A stretch of DNA of 64,000 bases from Welwitschia mirabilis (lineage: Eukaryota > Gnetophyta > Gnetopsida > Welwitschiales), in contig JBOZIK010000001.1 of assembly GCA_051453625.1 (NCBI GenBank), forward strand, positions 175,527,228-175,591,227, given 5' to 3'. Numbering within the stretch: position 1 is the first letter of the stretch; each line of letters starts with the position of its first letter. The notes below the pieces were generated by a model, which saw nothing but the letters and a program-made list of their open reading frames with translations, made no database searches and was not told the DNA's origin. Below, piece by piece: positions 21,841 through 34,094 of this stretch. A program made the translations under genes and the position numbers.

Positions 21841-23500
21841 ATTAATATTATTTATGAAGATTTATTGCCAAAATCTAGATACAAATGTGAAATAATATGC
21901 ATTATTATAAACTTAATCTTAAATAACTTATCCTAAGATATTTTATTTAAGGCGAGACCTTCAAGGATTTAGTTAACCTTGAAGTATTAACTTTATTTGA
22001 AATTATTATTTAGTTCACTAAAAATGATGTTCTTATAGGAACTTTTACTTCTACAACATTTGTCAAGATTAGTTCTTAGAATAACAAATTGGTTTATTAA
22101 TTTATCTAGCTAAGGATGTACATAAAATATAAGATTAGAGGGGTTGGTAAGATAAGAACAGTAATAAAATAATGTTAGACAAAACCTATTTCTAGACACT
22201 GTTATATCATAATACCTATCCAATAATAGATATAAAAGCAAGATAAGATAAATTATTACTTTTTAAGTAATATATTAGTTCACAATACGTTTCAGCATGT
22301 GAACAACATAAAACAACATTCTAATAGATAAAATTTTAATTCTATAATATGTAATAAATGATAAAATAAAATTATAATACAAATATATTCTTTTAGAAAT
22401 ATAATGATTATACTCTAATAAATAAACTGATTACAAATAGTGTTTCTTTTGTATGTCACAACTAAAATTAAGTAGATTACTTCAAAGTTGATTCTAAGGC
22501 TTGCTACCATTCTTAAATTTTATGAAAAGTATGTCAAATGATCCCATGATGTTAGCTTTAGGTTTTATTTATACTAGTATTTAGTAGTTGGAGGGAGGAC
22601 ACTTGTAGTAAAAGAATGTATAACAACTTCCCCTATATTAATGGAGAGCATTGCCATACATAATGCATGAATTTAGGCAGCTAGAATAGATTTTTCCTAC
22701 ATTTTACATGTGGAATTTAAATATAATGAGATTACTTTCCTTGCTTCTTGAATTCTTATTCTTCATTAATAGTTGTTTTGACACTTATCATTATGCTTTA
22801 TGGATACATAAACCTAGAAAACAATAATACTATTTTTATTAATTAATAAGTTATGCACTATAATCAATATGTAATCCTAAAGTATAATTCTAAAATAATA
22901 CCTATCTATGAAAGACAATTGCTATTATTTATATAAATTGAATAGTAATTTCATTTTTCTGACATCTAAATATGCATAAATATATTATTAATGATGTAAA
23001 TTTTTGCCTTATCATTTCTCCTAAACCAAAACCTTACTGGTCCCTAGCAAATAATCAAACATTTAAAGCATTTACTGGAAATGTAAATTGGTTGTATCTT
23101 ACTTGGTTAGAATCTCACTTGTACTATTAGCTTGATACCTATCTCATCATATTGATAGAATACTCTTCTTTGATAAATTTTACAGTTTTAAATCAAACAT
23201 TTAAATCTCATTTTAGTCTATACAAATTTCTTTGTAAATCAAAAAAACATAATACTATGGTATTAGATGTCATCATTTATTTCTAATGAATAATAGTAAT
23301 GCTTTAAAGACATAGATAACATATAAGTGAAAGAATAAAATATGAAAAATGAATTTTTTTAATAATTTATAAAAGATTTATTATAAGAATAAATCTAACA
23401 ATTCTAAAACAACATAAAACAAGAAAAATGTGCTTGTATATAATTCCTAAAATCAATTTTTTTCTTAGTTTTTTTAAATTAGAAAAACAAATTATTAAAA
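21841..23500. other. AT-rich stretch with no recognised gene
   Basis: I see no domain, LTR pair or RNA gene on either strand. It may be the decayed downstream part of element C. Confidence 0.45.
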
Positions 23501-23900
23501 GGCCCTTCAATGATTTTTTAAAGAGGCATTCAAATATTTCAAAGGAGAAAACATTTCGAAGGTGCCTTTAAGAATTTTGAAGGAGATCTTTGAAATGAAA
23601 TATTTATTTGAAAAAGATGAAGAGCTCAAAGGAGTCCTTCAAATTTTTGAAGGGGGATTCAAAATGAAATGTTTATTAGAAAAAGATGAGCTCTAATGGT
23701 TTTTTCAAATTTTCAGAGGATTCTTTAAATTTTTGAAGTTTGAAATGAAACATTTATTTGAAAAAGATGTCTTCAAAATGAAACATTTATTCGAAAAAGA
23801 TGAAGATTTCAAAGGTATAATTCAAATTTTCAAAGGCGTGGCCCTTGTAATTTTCAAAGGAATCTTCAAATTTTTAAATGGATTTTCAAATTTGTAAAGG
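23500..23900 (+). repeat. Degenerate local repeat (GAAATGAAACATTTATT units)
   Basis: The unit TGAAATGAAATATTTATT followed by TGAAAAAGATGAAG recurs at about 23591, 23660, 23741 and 23775. Pieces of 'tcaaatttttgaagg' and 'tttcaaagg' lie between. Spacing is irregular (about 34-81). It looks like an old expanded tandem repeat. I recognise no coding frame across it. Confidence 0.6.
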
Positions 23901-24329
23901 AGGTATTTAAAATTATGGCTAAAATAAAGGAAAACATGTCAAAACTCAAGTTGTCAAGGTAGCTAGGATCTCGAAGGGGATCTTCAAAAATTATTATTTT
24001 CAAAGAGGGTTTTTAAGCTCAAGTACCATAGGAATCTTAAATAAACTAATAATAAGGACATTTACTTTCATTAAGAGGAATAGTTTTAGGTAGTTTCACA
24101 AATAGAGCACAAATGAATTTTTTTCTTTTTTAATGTAAAGAGCTTTACGACACCCATTTCTAAGCATATACAAGACCTGGGCATATTTTTATCTATTCTC
24201 AATTCTTTTTTTTTTATCCCCTTTGCTATTCCTTTCTTAGGTAACTAATATTTTAAAATCCACTAATGAAATAATTCTCTAATAAAATATCAAATCATTC
24301 CACTAGAATATTAAAAAGAAATCATATGG

Positions 24330-24429
24330 NNNNNNNNNNNNNNNNNNNNNNNNNNNNNNNNNNNNNNNNNNNNNNNNNNNNNNNNNNNNNNNNNNNNNNN
24401 NNNNNNNNNNNNNNNNNNNNNNNNNNNNN
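24330..24429. other. Assembly gap (100 N)
   Basis: Exactly 100 N immediately before the CpG-rich island, so the island may extend to the left. Confidence 0.99.
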
Positions 24430-24870
24430 TTTTATGAACTTAGTTAAAAGTTTTCCTTTCAGATATGTAAGAGTTTGGTCTTGTGAGCTTTGGCGAAGCT
24501 GGGCTCATTTCAGGAACCCGAAGCTGGGGTTGATGAGTTTGCTTAATTTATGAAGTCTGAGTTTTTCTTGGCAGACGAATAGGTTTCTGTCTCGTCTCTT
24601 ATTCTGTCTTTCCTTTACTGATCTGCAATTCTCTTCTTCGTCTTGTAAGAACGCCATTCATGCAGAGCGAAGTCTTGTTGAAATGGCAGTGTCATCGTAT
24701 TTGCAGGATTACTATCCGCCGTTCATGTCAAAATCTTGACGTCACCATTAGCCCTTTTTTAATTTTTTAAATTGAAAATGGAGATATGTGGCTGTTGGCA
24801 TAATGTTAAAAAAAACAAAAACAAGAGATAAATTACACAGAAGATTCTGATATCCGAATCGTCCCTCGTT
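24430..24870. other. CpG-rich island of distinct composition, possible gene fragment
   Basis: Fourteen CpG dinucleotides fall between 24494 and 24867, whereas flanking kilobases are nearly free of them. One + frame (24472-24582) reads ALAKLGSFQEPEAGVDEFA and then FMKSEFFLADE, with stops TGA 24484, TAA 24544 and TAG 24580. Each stop is one transition away from CGA, CAA or CAG. A second frame reads NAIHAERSLVEMAVSSYLQD to a stop at 24736. A perfect TGACGTCA (a bZIP-type box) lies at 24737-24744, and tttcctttcag near 24452 resembles a 3' splice site. It could be an exon or promoter fragment of a host gene, or the edge of a younger insertion. I cannot name it. Confidence 0.5.
24737..24744. promoter_or_regulatory. 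TGACGTCA box
   Basis: Perfect 8-bp palindrome of the CRE/bZIP type within the CpG-rich island. An eight-base match alone proves nothing. It is noted because it lies in the only island of normal composition. Confidence 0.3.
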
Positions 24871-24901
24871 GCCAAACAAACATTTTGTTACTCTTTGTTC
24901 C

Positions 24902-24921
24902 TTTTTTTTTTTTTTTTTTTT
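24902..24921 (+). repeat. Poly(T) tract (20 T)
   Basis: Twenty consecutive T just right of the CpG-rich island. It could be the poly(A) tail of a minus-strand retrocopy or simple slippage. No target duplication was recognised. Confidence 0.9.
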
Positions 24922-25739
24922 AAATATGAAGTCAGACTTCTTCTTTTGTTTTTTCTTGTTTTGAAACTTAACGCATAGGACACCATATTGAAATAAGATT
25001 ATCGGAATAAAAACTTTGGTGACCTTATTACTTTAGGAGTTCACCCAAAATCTTAAAGCTCATATTGCGTGTGCTTTGATTAAATAAGTAGGACCAAAAG
25101 CCTATTTAGGTACTATAGGACTTGAACACAAAAATGTTAGATCTTGTAGAACCATAAGCCAACTCATATCACTTAGGACATGATTTTAAAATATCAAAGT
25201 TTGTCATTTATAAACATGGTCCAAATAAATTAGCCTATGCTCGTAAATGCTAATTTATATATTTGAAAATCTTTTGCAAAGATAATTTATAGGTTTTTGA
25301 ATATTTGAAATTATTTATGTCTTATCAATTCCAGTTTAATTAAATATCTAATTTCATAGGTTTCTTCAACTGAACTCAATTGAATCCTTTAACTTTTAAA
25401 ACCTTATAAATTACAAAGCCTCCAATAAATGCAGACATGCAAAGAAATTTTAAGATTGATTTAGGTATTTCACTTTCAAGAAATTAATCCATCTTGCATT
25501 ATTTAAAAGTAAACACCACATTAATTTAGCCAAGAGAGGAAGCTTCAAATTATGAAATCTTTTTAAACGAAAGAAAACCATCTTTGTTGTAGAATCTATA
25601 CAAGGAATTTTAGTTTTTAAAATAAAATGTTTTCAACCAGAAATGTTATCATATAATATCATCTAATAAACTAATATGCATTTTATCATATGTAATTAAT
25701 AGTGTATTAAAGTACCATAGAAAATCATGTTTTACTTAG
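24922..25739. other. AT-rich stretch with no recognised gene
   Basis: Nothing recognisable on either strand before repeat J1. Confidence 0.45.
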
Positions 25740-25975
25740 GCTAATTAGATATTAAAGGTCATGTTGGTTAATATATCATGCATACTCAATTGTTATTTCT
25801 ATAACTTGATAATTGTTATAATCTATAATCTTTAAAGTTATGCCCTATGAGTTAAGTTATAAGTATCACTCTTAAGTTTATAGAACTAAGGAAGTCTATT
25901 ATATTATAGGAACCCTAATTGTCATTCTTCCATAAGGGTTAAAATGGAATTTCTAAGCTTATGGATGTTTAACTT

Positions 25976-26312
25976 NNNNNNNNNNNNNNNNNNNNNNNNN
26001 NNNNNNNNNNNNNNNNNNNNNNNNNNNNNNNNNNNNNNNNNNNNNNNNNNNNNNNNNNNNNNNNNNNNNNNNNNNNNNNNNNNNNNNNNNNNNNNNNNNN
26101 NNNNNNNNNNNNNNNNNNNNNNNNNNNNNNNNNNNNNNNNNNNNNNNNNNNNNNNNNNNNNNNNNNNNNNNNNNNNNNNNNNNNNNNNNNNNNNNNNNNN
26201 NNNNNNNNNNNNNNNNNNNNNNNNNNNNNNNNNNNNNNNNNNNNNNNNNNNNNNNNNNNNNNNNNNNNNNNNNNNNNNNNNNNNNNNNNNNNNNNNNNNN
26301 NNNNNNNNNNNN
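25976..26312. other. Assembly gap (337 N) flanked by a duplicated 40-mer
   Basis: The last 40 bases before the gap (25936-25975) and the first 40 after it (26313-26352) are the same except for one base. J2 has only one such place, so the duplicate is probably an unmerged contig overlap. Confidence 0.95.
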
Positions 26313-27011
26313 GGGTTAAAATGGAATTTCTAAGCTTATTGATGTTTAACTTTACTTAGCATAGATATGTTTAAGTGGAATTATATTTGAAGAAGAATTA
26401 AGAGTATTGATATTGAAAAATGTCTTCTCCTAAGTACTAGGAATGATTGTTCATAAGAGAATCTAAGAAGTAAGCCTAAGTTATAATTATAATAATACAT
26501 TAGGGACATAAGTGTTTTATAGATAAGCAATAAATTATTCACTACGGAATTGGAAGAGCATAAGTGCAATTGGTTTGGAGAAGGTTTGGCTTACACTAAA
26601 AGGTAGGAAATATTGGAATAGTATAAAAGATATCGTAAACACTAATACATCCATCATCTAAGACCTAACAATACATTTAAGAAAAGGAGATTAATATATA
26701 AATATTTTTAAAGAAATTCAAATGAACTTTTTCATAGCCAATAATCATAATTACATTAGTGATGGAATAGAATAATATATCTCATAATGCATCAAATTAC
26801 AGTAACCAATGAGGCAAAGATTATAACAAATAGTAATCTAGTATAAAACAAGTTCTTCAGCATGACAAGGTAGATCTCTCATGAAATAATTATGCTTACA
26901 TGATGGATAAGTCATATTGTGGAATGACATAATGCATGCCTTAATCATTGAGGGAGACTACACTTATATAGCTTAGAGTTATGTTGTTGATTATAATAGT
27001 GCATACTTGAT

Positions 27012-27021
27012 NNNNNNNNNN
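27012..27021. other. Assembly gap (10 N)
   Basis: Exactly 10 N inside repeat J1. Confidence 0.99.
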
Positions 27022-28190
27022 TGATATGTTAAGATGTCTAAAATTTAGTCAAGATGAATTTGCTTGTGATTATATTTAATGAAATTAATTTTTAGTTATC
27101 CTAAGGTTTTCTTTAGCTCTTCAACTATTAATTTGATTTTCTACCCTTGTATAAGTTCATTGGAGTAATATGTAAATTGATTTATGGTCCATTGTTTTTG
27201 ACAATTTTCTTCCTTCAAAATCAAATAGTACTATGTATTTAAGAGTGACATTACTCTTCTTAGATCATAGATTTACATTAAAGGCTAGACATCTCAAGTA
27301 ACCTATAAGATAAAATCTAAATATTAGTTCTCTTAAATAATAATATAAAAATTATACTAATTAGAGTTGACTAATAATAATTTATTATTAAACATGATAT
27401 TTATAGCCTTAAAATATATTGTTTAGTGAAGTTTATAGGGATAAATATGTAAAAATTAAAGTGTAGACATATTTGTTAACTAGCATTTTACTAGTTCCTT
27501 AGCAAATAATGTGCAACATTAAGGTAAAAAAGGATATCTGAAAATTTTCAAAATTTTTCAACATACATTCATTCTTTAAAGATAAAAGATCAAATGATCT
27601 TACAACTGCAAGATTATATTAAAATTCATTTCATTTCTCAAACTAAAAAAGGCTAACAAATAATATTGTGAAAGAATAAAGAATTTCTAACTTTTCAAGT
27701 ATAATTTCATTTTTAATTTAAAACTTTTCATCAAAGTTTTAATTCTTAGTCGTTTGAGTAAGGAAAGTTGTTTTCTTTTGTAATAGATTAAGATATAATG
27801 TGATTAATATTTTAAAAATCTTCAATGACGTACAACCCTAACTAAATTTTCACATTATCTTGAATGTTAGAAGGATTAAAAATTTAATAAAAATTTTCTC
27901 GAAAACTGAGATCTTGCAAAAAGAAAAAAGCCATTTATTTTTGTTACTTTAATTTTAGAATATTAAAATGGAAAATATAAGAATATAGAACAAAGAAAAT
28001 AAAAAAGTGAAATAAAATAAGTAAAGGGAAATGATATCAAAGAATATATTTTATGATAAGAACCCTCCCTAAATCTTAGGCTTCCTAAAGTTTTATCTAC
28101 TTTTGACATTATTCCATTAGTTTTTTGATCTATTGTATGCATATTTTTCTTGTTATCTTTTCTCATATTACTTTGAATTTTTTGAACTTA

Positions 28191-29544
28191 TCTCTTACAC
28201 TCTCTTCGAATCATTTTAAGTACTTTATTGTTTTGTTAAGAGGAAGTTTAAGAGGGATATATTTAACTTAATGGTTCTTCCTCCTCTTCTTCTTTTTGTT
28301 TTTATTGCTTTTTAACTTCTTGTTATTTCAACTTGTGCTCTGGATATTCAATCTTGCTTCTTATCCCTTTGTAATTTAGTTATTTGTTTATCTTTAGAAT
28401 AATTAATAACTTTTCTGATTACCGTCTAACATGTAAGGTTTTTGTATTACTTATAAATCTAATAATATCACTACTGAGGATTAGGAGAGGTAAATTTTTG
28501 GTGTTCTCACTTGCATCTTTTATAGGATAAAAAATGAATTTACATATATTAAACCTCTTTCCATTTTCTATAATACAAAGAAGATCTAGAAGATAAATGT
28601 GCATCAAAGATGTGAAAGTATGAATATATATTTCTAATAATGAATCCAAATAAAGCTAGCTGTCTCTAAAAAAAAGTGTAACATGGAAAATATCCTTCCT
28701 TATTTGGGACATATTCTACATCTAACTCATCTGATAATTTTGGTAAATGCTTATCTAGATATTAACAATGATAATCATTGTTTGACAATGAAAGATCTCT
28801 TCAAAAATTTATTAGAGTAATGAAAATTTCTAATCTTTTCACCGTTGTAGCAAGCTCTTAAGAGTCCCTTCCTTCATATATAATTTCTTTATCATAAGTA
28901 AAATAAAAATTCTTGTAAACCTTTTTTACATGAACAGGGAAAATGTTTTTTGAAATCCTTATTAAATAAGGATTTTTCATTCTCTTTCTTACTTAGTTAT
29001 GTACCATTAAAAAAGACAAAATGCATCCTTCATAATGAAGTCTCTTGTTTTCTTAGGCATTCTAGCTTGAATTAGATGTAGCGCAATAAAATGGGATGAA
29101 GGTACTAGTGGTGTAGATGATGGCGTTAGTCTCTCTATAAAAATAGTTAATATCAAGGATGAAAATGGCAAAATAGGCAGAGGGAAAAGTGGATCCATAG
29201 GTGGCTTCATGAGAAAATGCAAGCATAAGGCTATCTAGTTATACATGTGAGGATTAGCCTAGATTCTTGATCATTTAATTTTAGTGGATGATTATTATCT
29301 ATTCATGACATGAACTAATATAAAGTAAATTTCTATTTTCTTTAATAACACATCACTTATATTAGATTATAGAATTTAATTTTGCCTCATTTTTCAAGGA
29401 GGAAATTTCTTATTATTTTTTGAAACTAAAGGGAATATTATGATAAAAGAAAAATAGAATTTTATTTTTAAGTTTTATTTTTTCCTTATGTTGTTGAATA
29501 GTTTCATTTTTAAATTTTTTTAAAATCTTCATGTTTACTCATAT
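28191..29544. mobile_element. Short interior between the J repeats
   Basis: About 1.35 kb, too short for gag-pol. Minus-strand frames at 28419-28649 and 29007-29222 have no recognised domain. If J1 and J2 are LTRs, the element is a deletion derivative or a non-autonomous form. Confidence 0.4.
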
Positions 29545-31695
29545 GATCAAAGACTAATGCCACTCCTTGATATCTATTTATAATTTATGATCTTTATAGT
29601 TTATTTTCTAACTATCAAGGTATAAATAGTAATCTTAAATTTATAAAACTAGGATATTTTATTATAAAATAGGTGACCTAATTAGCATTATCTCTAAGGG
29701 ACTACAAGGGATTTTTACAGCTCAAGAGGATTTAAGTTATGTGGTTTAAGTTTGAAAAATGTTTAAATAAAAAGGATTAAAAGATTAAGAAATTAAAGAG
29801 ATTCTTCTCTTAGGAATTAGAAATGATTATTCATAAGACAATCATAAAATATAAGCTAAGTTAAAGGAATTACATTAAGTACAAAATAGATTTAGAAATA
29901 AGAAATAAATTATTCATTTTATATTTTAAATTAAACAAAATTAAAATATTACAAATGCTACATCTTATAACAAATTCTAGAAAACACTAGGATAGCACAA
30001 AATATGTCATAAAAACTAATATACTAGTCATCTAAATCTTAAAAAAATACATTAAACAAATAAATCAAAAAGATAAGTATGAAGGAACATTTAAAATGAA
30101 CTATTATAGAACTAGTGATCATAATTATATTAGTACTAGAAAACAAAAAAATCCAGTTTAAAATTAAATTGTATTCACCAATCTTGCAAAACTAAAATAA
30201 ATATTAGTCTAGTATAAAAGTTAAAACTTATACTCAATGAAGAAAATACCTCATTATGAAATCATTTGATCATGCTTAAGTGGGGAGAAAATAGGCTTAG
30301 AATTGCATTATGAAATAACCCATTATCATAGCAATAGAAATTATAAATCTAAAATGATAAAGTTTAGACATGAAATGGATTTTTTTGCTATAATGACAAG
30401 ATTTGTATCTCTAATCAAGATATAGATTTGATTTTAAGATAAATGATTAATCATTAAAGCACGCTTTAATTTTATAGCCTTTAAAAGCATTGTGAATTAT
30501 ATATGTACGTATTTGATGTATTCATGTTAATAAAATTATGATAATTGATGAATTTTATGGGAAATAATACTTAGACATGTAATCCTTAGTATTTTAAAGA
30601 TGTAATTCAGTAATTTAACTGTTAGACTAACTTTTAACTTATTCTTTAAGGTTAATTAAATGATTTATTCATTATTTAGTATTCCATTTCATGTAGGAGC
30701 TAATTCTCTTAAATATACTAGTCCTACTAGTGCTCTGAGTAGTGACATAAATCTTATTAGGATGTTCAAGTTTTATGAAAGCTTGGTAACTTAGAGTAAT
30801 TTATAATTTAGATTCTAAGTATTATTTCTTTTTATAATATTTCAAAAATTATAAGGATAAAATTTGATTAATAATAATTTACTAATGAAAAATGGTAGTT
30901 ACAACCATAAAAATATTAGTTAATAAAGTTTTAAAGGTCAAGTATGTTAAATTAAAGTGTAACCATATCCATTACCCCACCCCAATTTAAAGTACATATT
31001 AGCTAGTCCCTTAGTAAATATTATGTAAAAGTAATTTACAAAGGCTAATTGAAACTTTTAAAATTTTTCAAATTAGAAATAAATTAACAAATGATATTGA
31101 AAACCCTAAATTTGCATAGATATATATCCTATGTTGAATTAAATAAGCTAATGCATCAACTTATAAAGTGAATAAATCTTTTTCAACTTTTTAAGTCTAC
31201 TTTCATTTGCAAATTTCTAATTTTTCATCTTTTCCAAAATTTTTCTAACACAAATGTGTAATTAAGATAAACGTTACTTAATACTTATAAAATATTATAT
31301 AAACTTAAATACTTTAATTAATTATTTACATTATCAGTAATTTAAAAGTAGGTTAGAAAGTTAGAAAAATATTTTATGAAAAGTCAAATTTGAAGAAATA
31401 AAAATACATTTTTTATGATAAAACTTTAAGATCCATTGCATATGTAGAGATCAAAGGATAGAAAATAAGAAGAGAAGGGGGAAATATAATTAAGAATAAG
31501 TAAATGGTTTAGTATGAGCACTCCCCTAAGAGGAATTATTATAGTTAAGCTTCTTTGTAGTTTATCAAGCCTAGTTATAGTCTCCTCTTTGTCTCTTCCC
31601 ATTTTACCCTAAAGCCTTTATACATGATTCTTATATCTTTCTAGTACCATCTTGATTACCTTTATTTCTTCTTAAAAGGAATTAAAAGTAGAAGA
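29545..31695. repeat. Long direct repeat J2 (probable LTR)
   Basis: Second copy of the repeat described at 25740-28190. It stops just before the target duplication of element E (31705), so E inserted at or next to its right end. A C-rich patch 'ccccaccccaa' near 30976 is absent from J1. Confidence 0.55.
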
Positions 31696-31704
31696 TTGTC
31701 TTAG

Positions 31705-31709
31705 AGGCT
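31705..31709 (+). repeat. Target-site duplication of element E, left copy
   Basis: AGGCT directly before the TG of the left LTR, identical to 47680-47684 directly after the right LTR. Confidence 0.8.
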
Positions 31710-32935
31710 TGATAACATGAAAAATTAATAGTAACATTAAGAAATAAAGGCCTTGTTAACATGCTTTATTGATCATTATAATGCTTTTATGAATTTATTA
31801 TTCTTAAGGGAATAGAAATCTAGCTTTAATAATAATATCTCTTAACACTATCATTATGTAGGATATTATCATCATTTTAACTATCCTGATAGAAGATGGA
31901 TGTGTGCCAAGCATTACTATATGTAGAATGAGTCCACACTTACATTCTTGAAACTGCTTGATGTAAGCAATTCATTTGGGAATTTCCAAAAGTAGATGAT
32001 AAATGAAGAATATTTTATAAGATAAACCCCTTAAATTAACTCCATGATTAAAGGACAACTTGTAAATTTTGGGAATTCTAAATCAGAAACCCTAATTTGA
32101 TCTATAAACTCCCTACTTTACTCTACTTTAAGGAATAATTTATCATATTTTACAAGATATTATTAAAACGTTTATCATGTGTTTGTTCTAATATTTCCAT
32201 AGCTAAATTTTAAGCTATAATAATGCTTCTTGTATTAGGATGAGTGCTTTTCATGGATTATATACTTTTAATTATCTAATAATAAAGTTCTATACTTTCT
32301 TTCTTCAGTGGATTATGTTGATATCAAGTTGCAATTTATTTCATACTTATTATGCTTGGGATTGGCTAAGGAATGTTATTACTTTAATACCTTATGGTAA
32401 TTCTCATTTTTACTCTAGCTTACATAACCTAAATATTTATTTAATGAATATTGAAAGACTTCTACTTTTCATGCTTACAATATTTGTACTGTGAAAGCTA
32501 TGTTTCTTAAAGACATTACCTTCATATCTATGATGGATGAGGTTATGCTAGTGTACTTAAGCTTAAATGACATGAGTCTCATATCTATAGTAGAGAAGAT
32601 TATGTCATTGTGATTCAACTAGAGTAAAATATACATGTATTTAATTAAAAACTTATGTTTTACTTGAAGTCATTATGCTGGTATTGATGTTATATCCCAT
32701 TTCTAATTCTCTTATACACTTCAGTTACTTATACACATTTTTATTATGCTTGATTTAATTGATAGTTCATCTCTTATTGTTGAAGAATAATACTAGGATT
32801 ATACTATAAAAGTAAGTTTTAGTTATATTGGTAAAAGTTAGGTTTGAATATGTAAGATTTACATCCCTAGGGTGATCTTGTTTATTACCATATATTAATA
32901 ATAGATATAAGTGTAGCTAAATTCAACTATGAACA
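31710..32935 (+). repeat. Element E 5' LTR
   Basis: About 1226 bases, TGATAACATG to CTATGAACA. It aligns with 46390-47679 throughout: 'ttaacattaagaaataaaggccttgtta.catg', 'gatagaagatgga', 'caagttgtaat', 'tgcttgggattgg.taa', 'ggttatgctaa', 'gaagtcattatgctggtattgatgttat' and 'attaataatagatataagtgtagct'. A TATA-like TCTATAAACT lies at 32101-32110. Confidence 0.85.
32101..32110 (+). promoter_or_regulatory. TATA-like box in element E 5' LTR
   Basis: TCTATAAACTCCC in a plausible central LTR position. The copy in the second LTR reads ttgtaaatacc and is decayed. Confidence 0.35.
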
Positions 32936-32938
32936 ACT

Positions 32939-32959
32939 TAATATTTCCACTAGTAGGGA
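32939..32959 (+). other. Degenerate primer-binding site of element E
   Basis: TAATATTTCCACTAGTAGGGA begins three bases after the LTR end. It fits TGGCGCCGTTGCCGGGGA with a two-base insertion. Most differences are C-to-T or G-to-A. It is weaker than in B, C and H. Confidence 0.45.
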
Positions 32960-34090
32960 TAGTAGCATAATAGCTATAGTTGGATATGCAAAAAAATTAC
33001 ATTTTTTTACACCTTTTTAGTTCTTTTTTCTTTTATTTTATACTAATCCTTTTCTAGTGAGCTTTATTTCCTTTTTATTTTTTCAATCACTAGTGCATTG
33101 GTTTTAAGTGTGCTTAGCACTTGATAAATAGAACCTGATTTGGTGACTTCTTTTGATCTTTATTTTTATTTTTATTTATTTTATTTTATTTTTTTTATTT
33201 TATTTATTTTTATTTCTTCTCTTAAAAATATTATCTAGAATAGAATATGAATTTTTTTAGCAACTAATCATTTGTAAGTTTAAAGAAAAAAGATCAAGAA
33301 AACAAATTTAGGGAAAAAAGATTCTTCTATTCATCTTCTATCTCTACCCTCTCTTCTCTCTTCTCTCTTCTCTTCCCTTCTTTATCTCAATAACTTCTCT
33401 AGTGCGTAGTTAAAGAGAAATTTTGAAGAATGTTATCATCATTAAAATATTAGGGAAGTGCTTTATTACATGCATTTTTTAATGCATGAATTTCATTTCT
33501 TGCATTGCATTACATTATATCTTTTTATTCTTTCACTAGCTGTTTTTGGTATTTAGATTCAGTCCTTATCTGTCACTTAGCATTAATGATCTATTTTCCC
33601 AAACTGTGAATCATCTTAAGAGCTAAATTTTCATATTTTACTAAAGTTTTTTCTAGCTACTATTTCCATCTTTCCTCACTGGCACAATTTCCTCCTTTGA
33701 TTAAAGGTTCTTCATCTTTAGTTAATCAAACATTTATATCATGTTTGATCTTTTCATGCATAATGTGTATGCAAAAGTGTTTTTTATTTTTTCTTTTTCC
33801 TTTTTTTAATTATTTTCTTACAAATATTACTAAGATTGCATCAATTCTAATTAATCCTAAAAATGGATTACTAGTTAGATCATGAAAGTAATCGTAGAAG
33901 CCATTCACATGAGAGACCATAAAAAAATTGAAATAATCCATTAGATTTTCAATCTCACAACTTTAAGAGCAACATCAATCTTAATCAACCTAGGTAAATC
34001 TTAAAAGAATATCTTTAACTATAATGTGTAGGTACATCCTCATGTATTTTTCACATCCTCATGTATTTTTCAACATTATATTACTAGTAG
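32960..34090 (+). mobile_element. Element E leader with low-complexity tracts
   Basis: No coding domain. It contains an ATTTT-rich tract (33158-33216) and a strong pyrimidine tract built of TCTCT and TTCTC units (about 33325-33390). Apparent short frames here are low-complexity. Confidence 0.5.
33158..33216 (+). repeat. ATTTT-type low-complexity repeat
   Basis: Irregular TTTTA and TTTTTA units, with only A and T over almost 60 bases. Confidence 0.85.
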
Positions 34091-34094
34091 AATT

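Larger units (their letters stand above)
25740..28190. repeat. Long direct repeat J1 (probable LTR)
   Basis: About 2.4 kb that aligns by eye with 29545-31695. Shared landmarks are 'ttataatct.taatctttaaagtta', 'tagaactagg.a.tnttattatag', 'aatgattgttcataagag', 'aataaattattca', 'ctaatacatc.atcatctaa', 'caataatcataattacatta', 'agtctagtataaaa', 'ttaataataattta.ta' and 'agctagtcccttagcaaata'. Length and direct orientation suit the LTRs of a chromovirus or similar element. Ends and orientation could not be fixed. Confidence 0.55.

Noticed and set aside
23500-23900. Centromeric-type satellite
   Set aside because: Unit length and spacing are irregular, with only about four units and no higher-order array.
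24660-24736. Small ORF starting MAVSSYLQDYYPP in the CpG-rich island as a complete short gene
   Set aside because: Only 18 codons from its ATG, with no identified family. It may be part of a fragment but cannot be called a gene.
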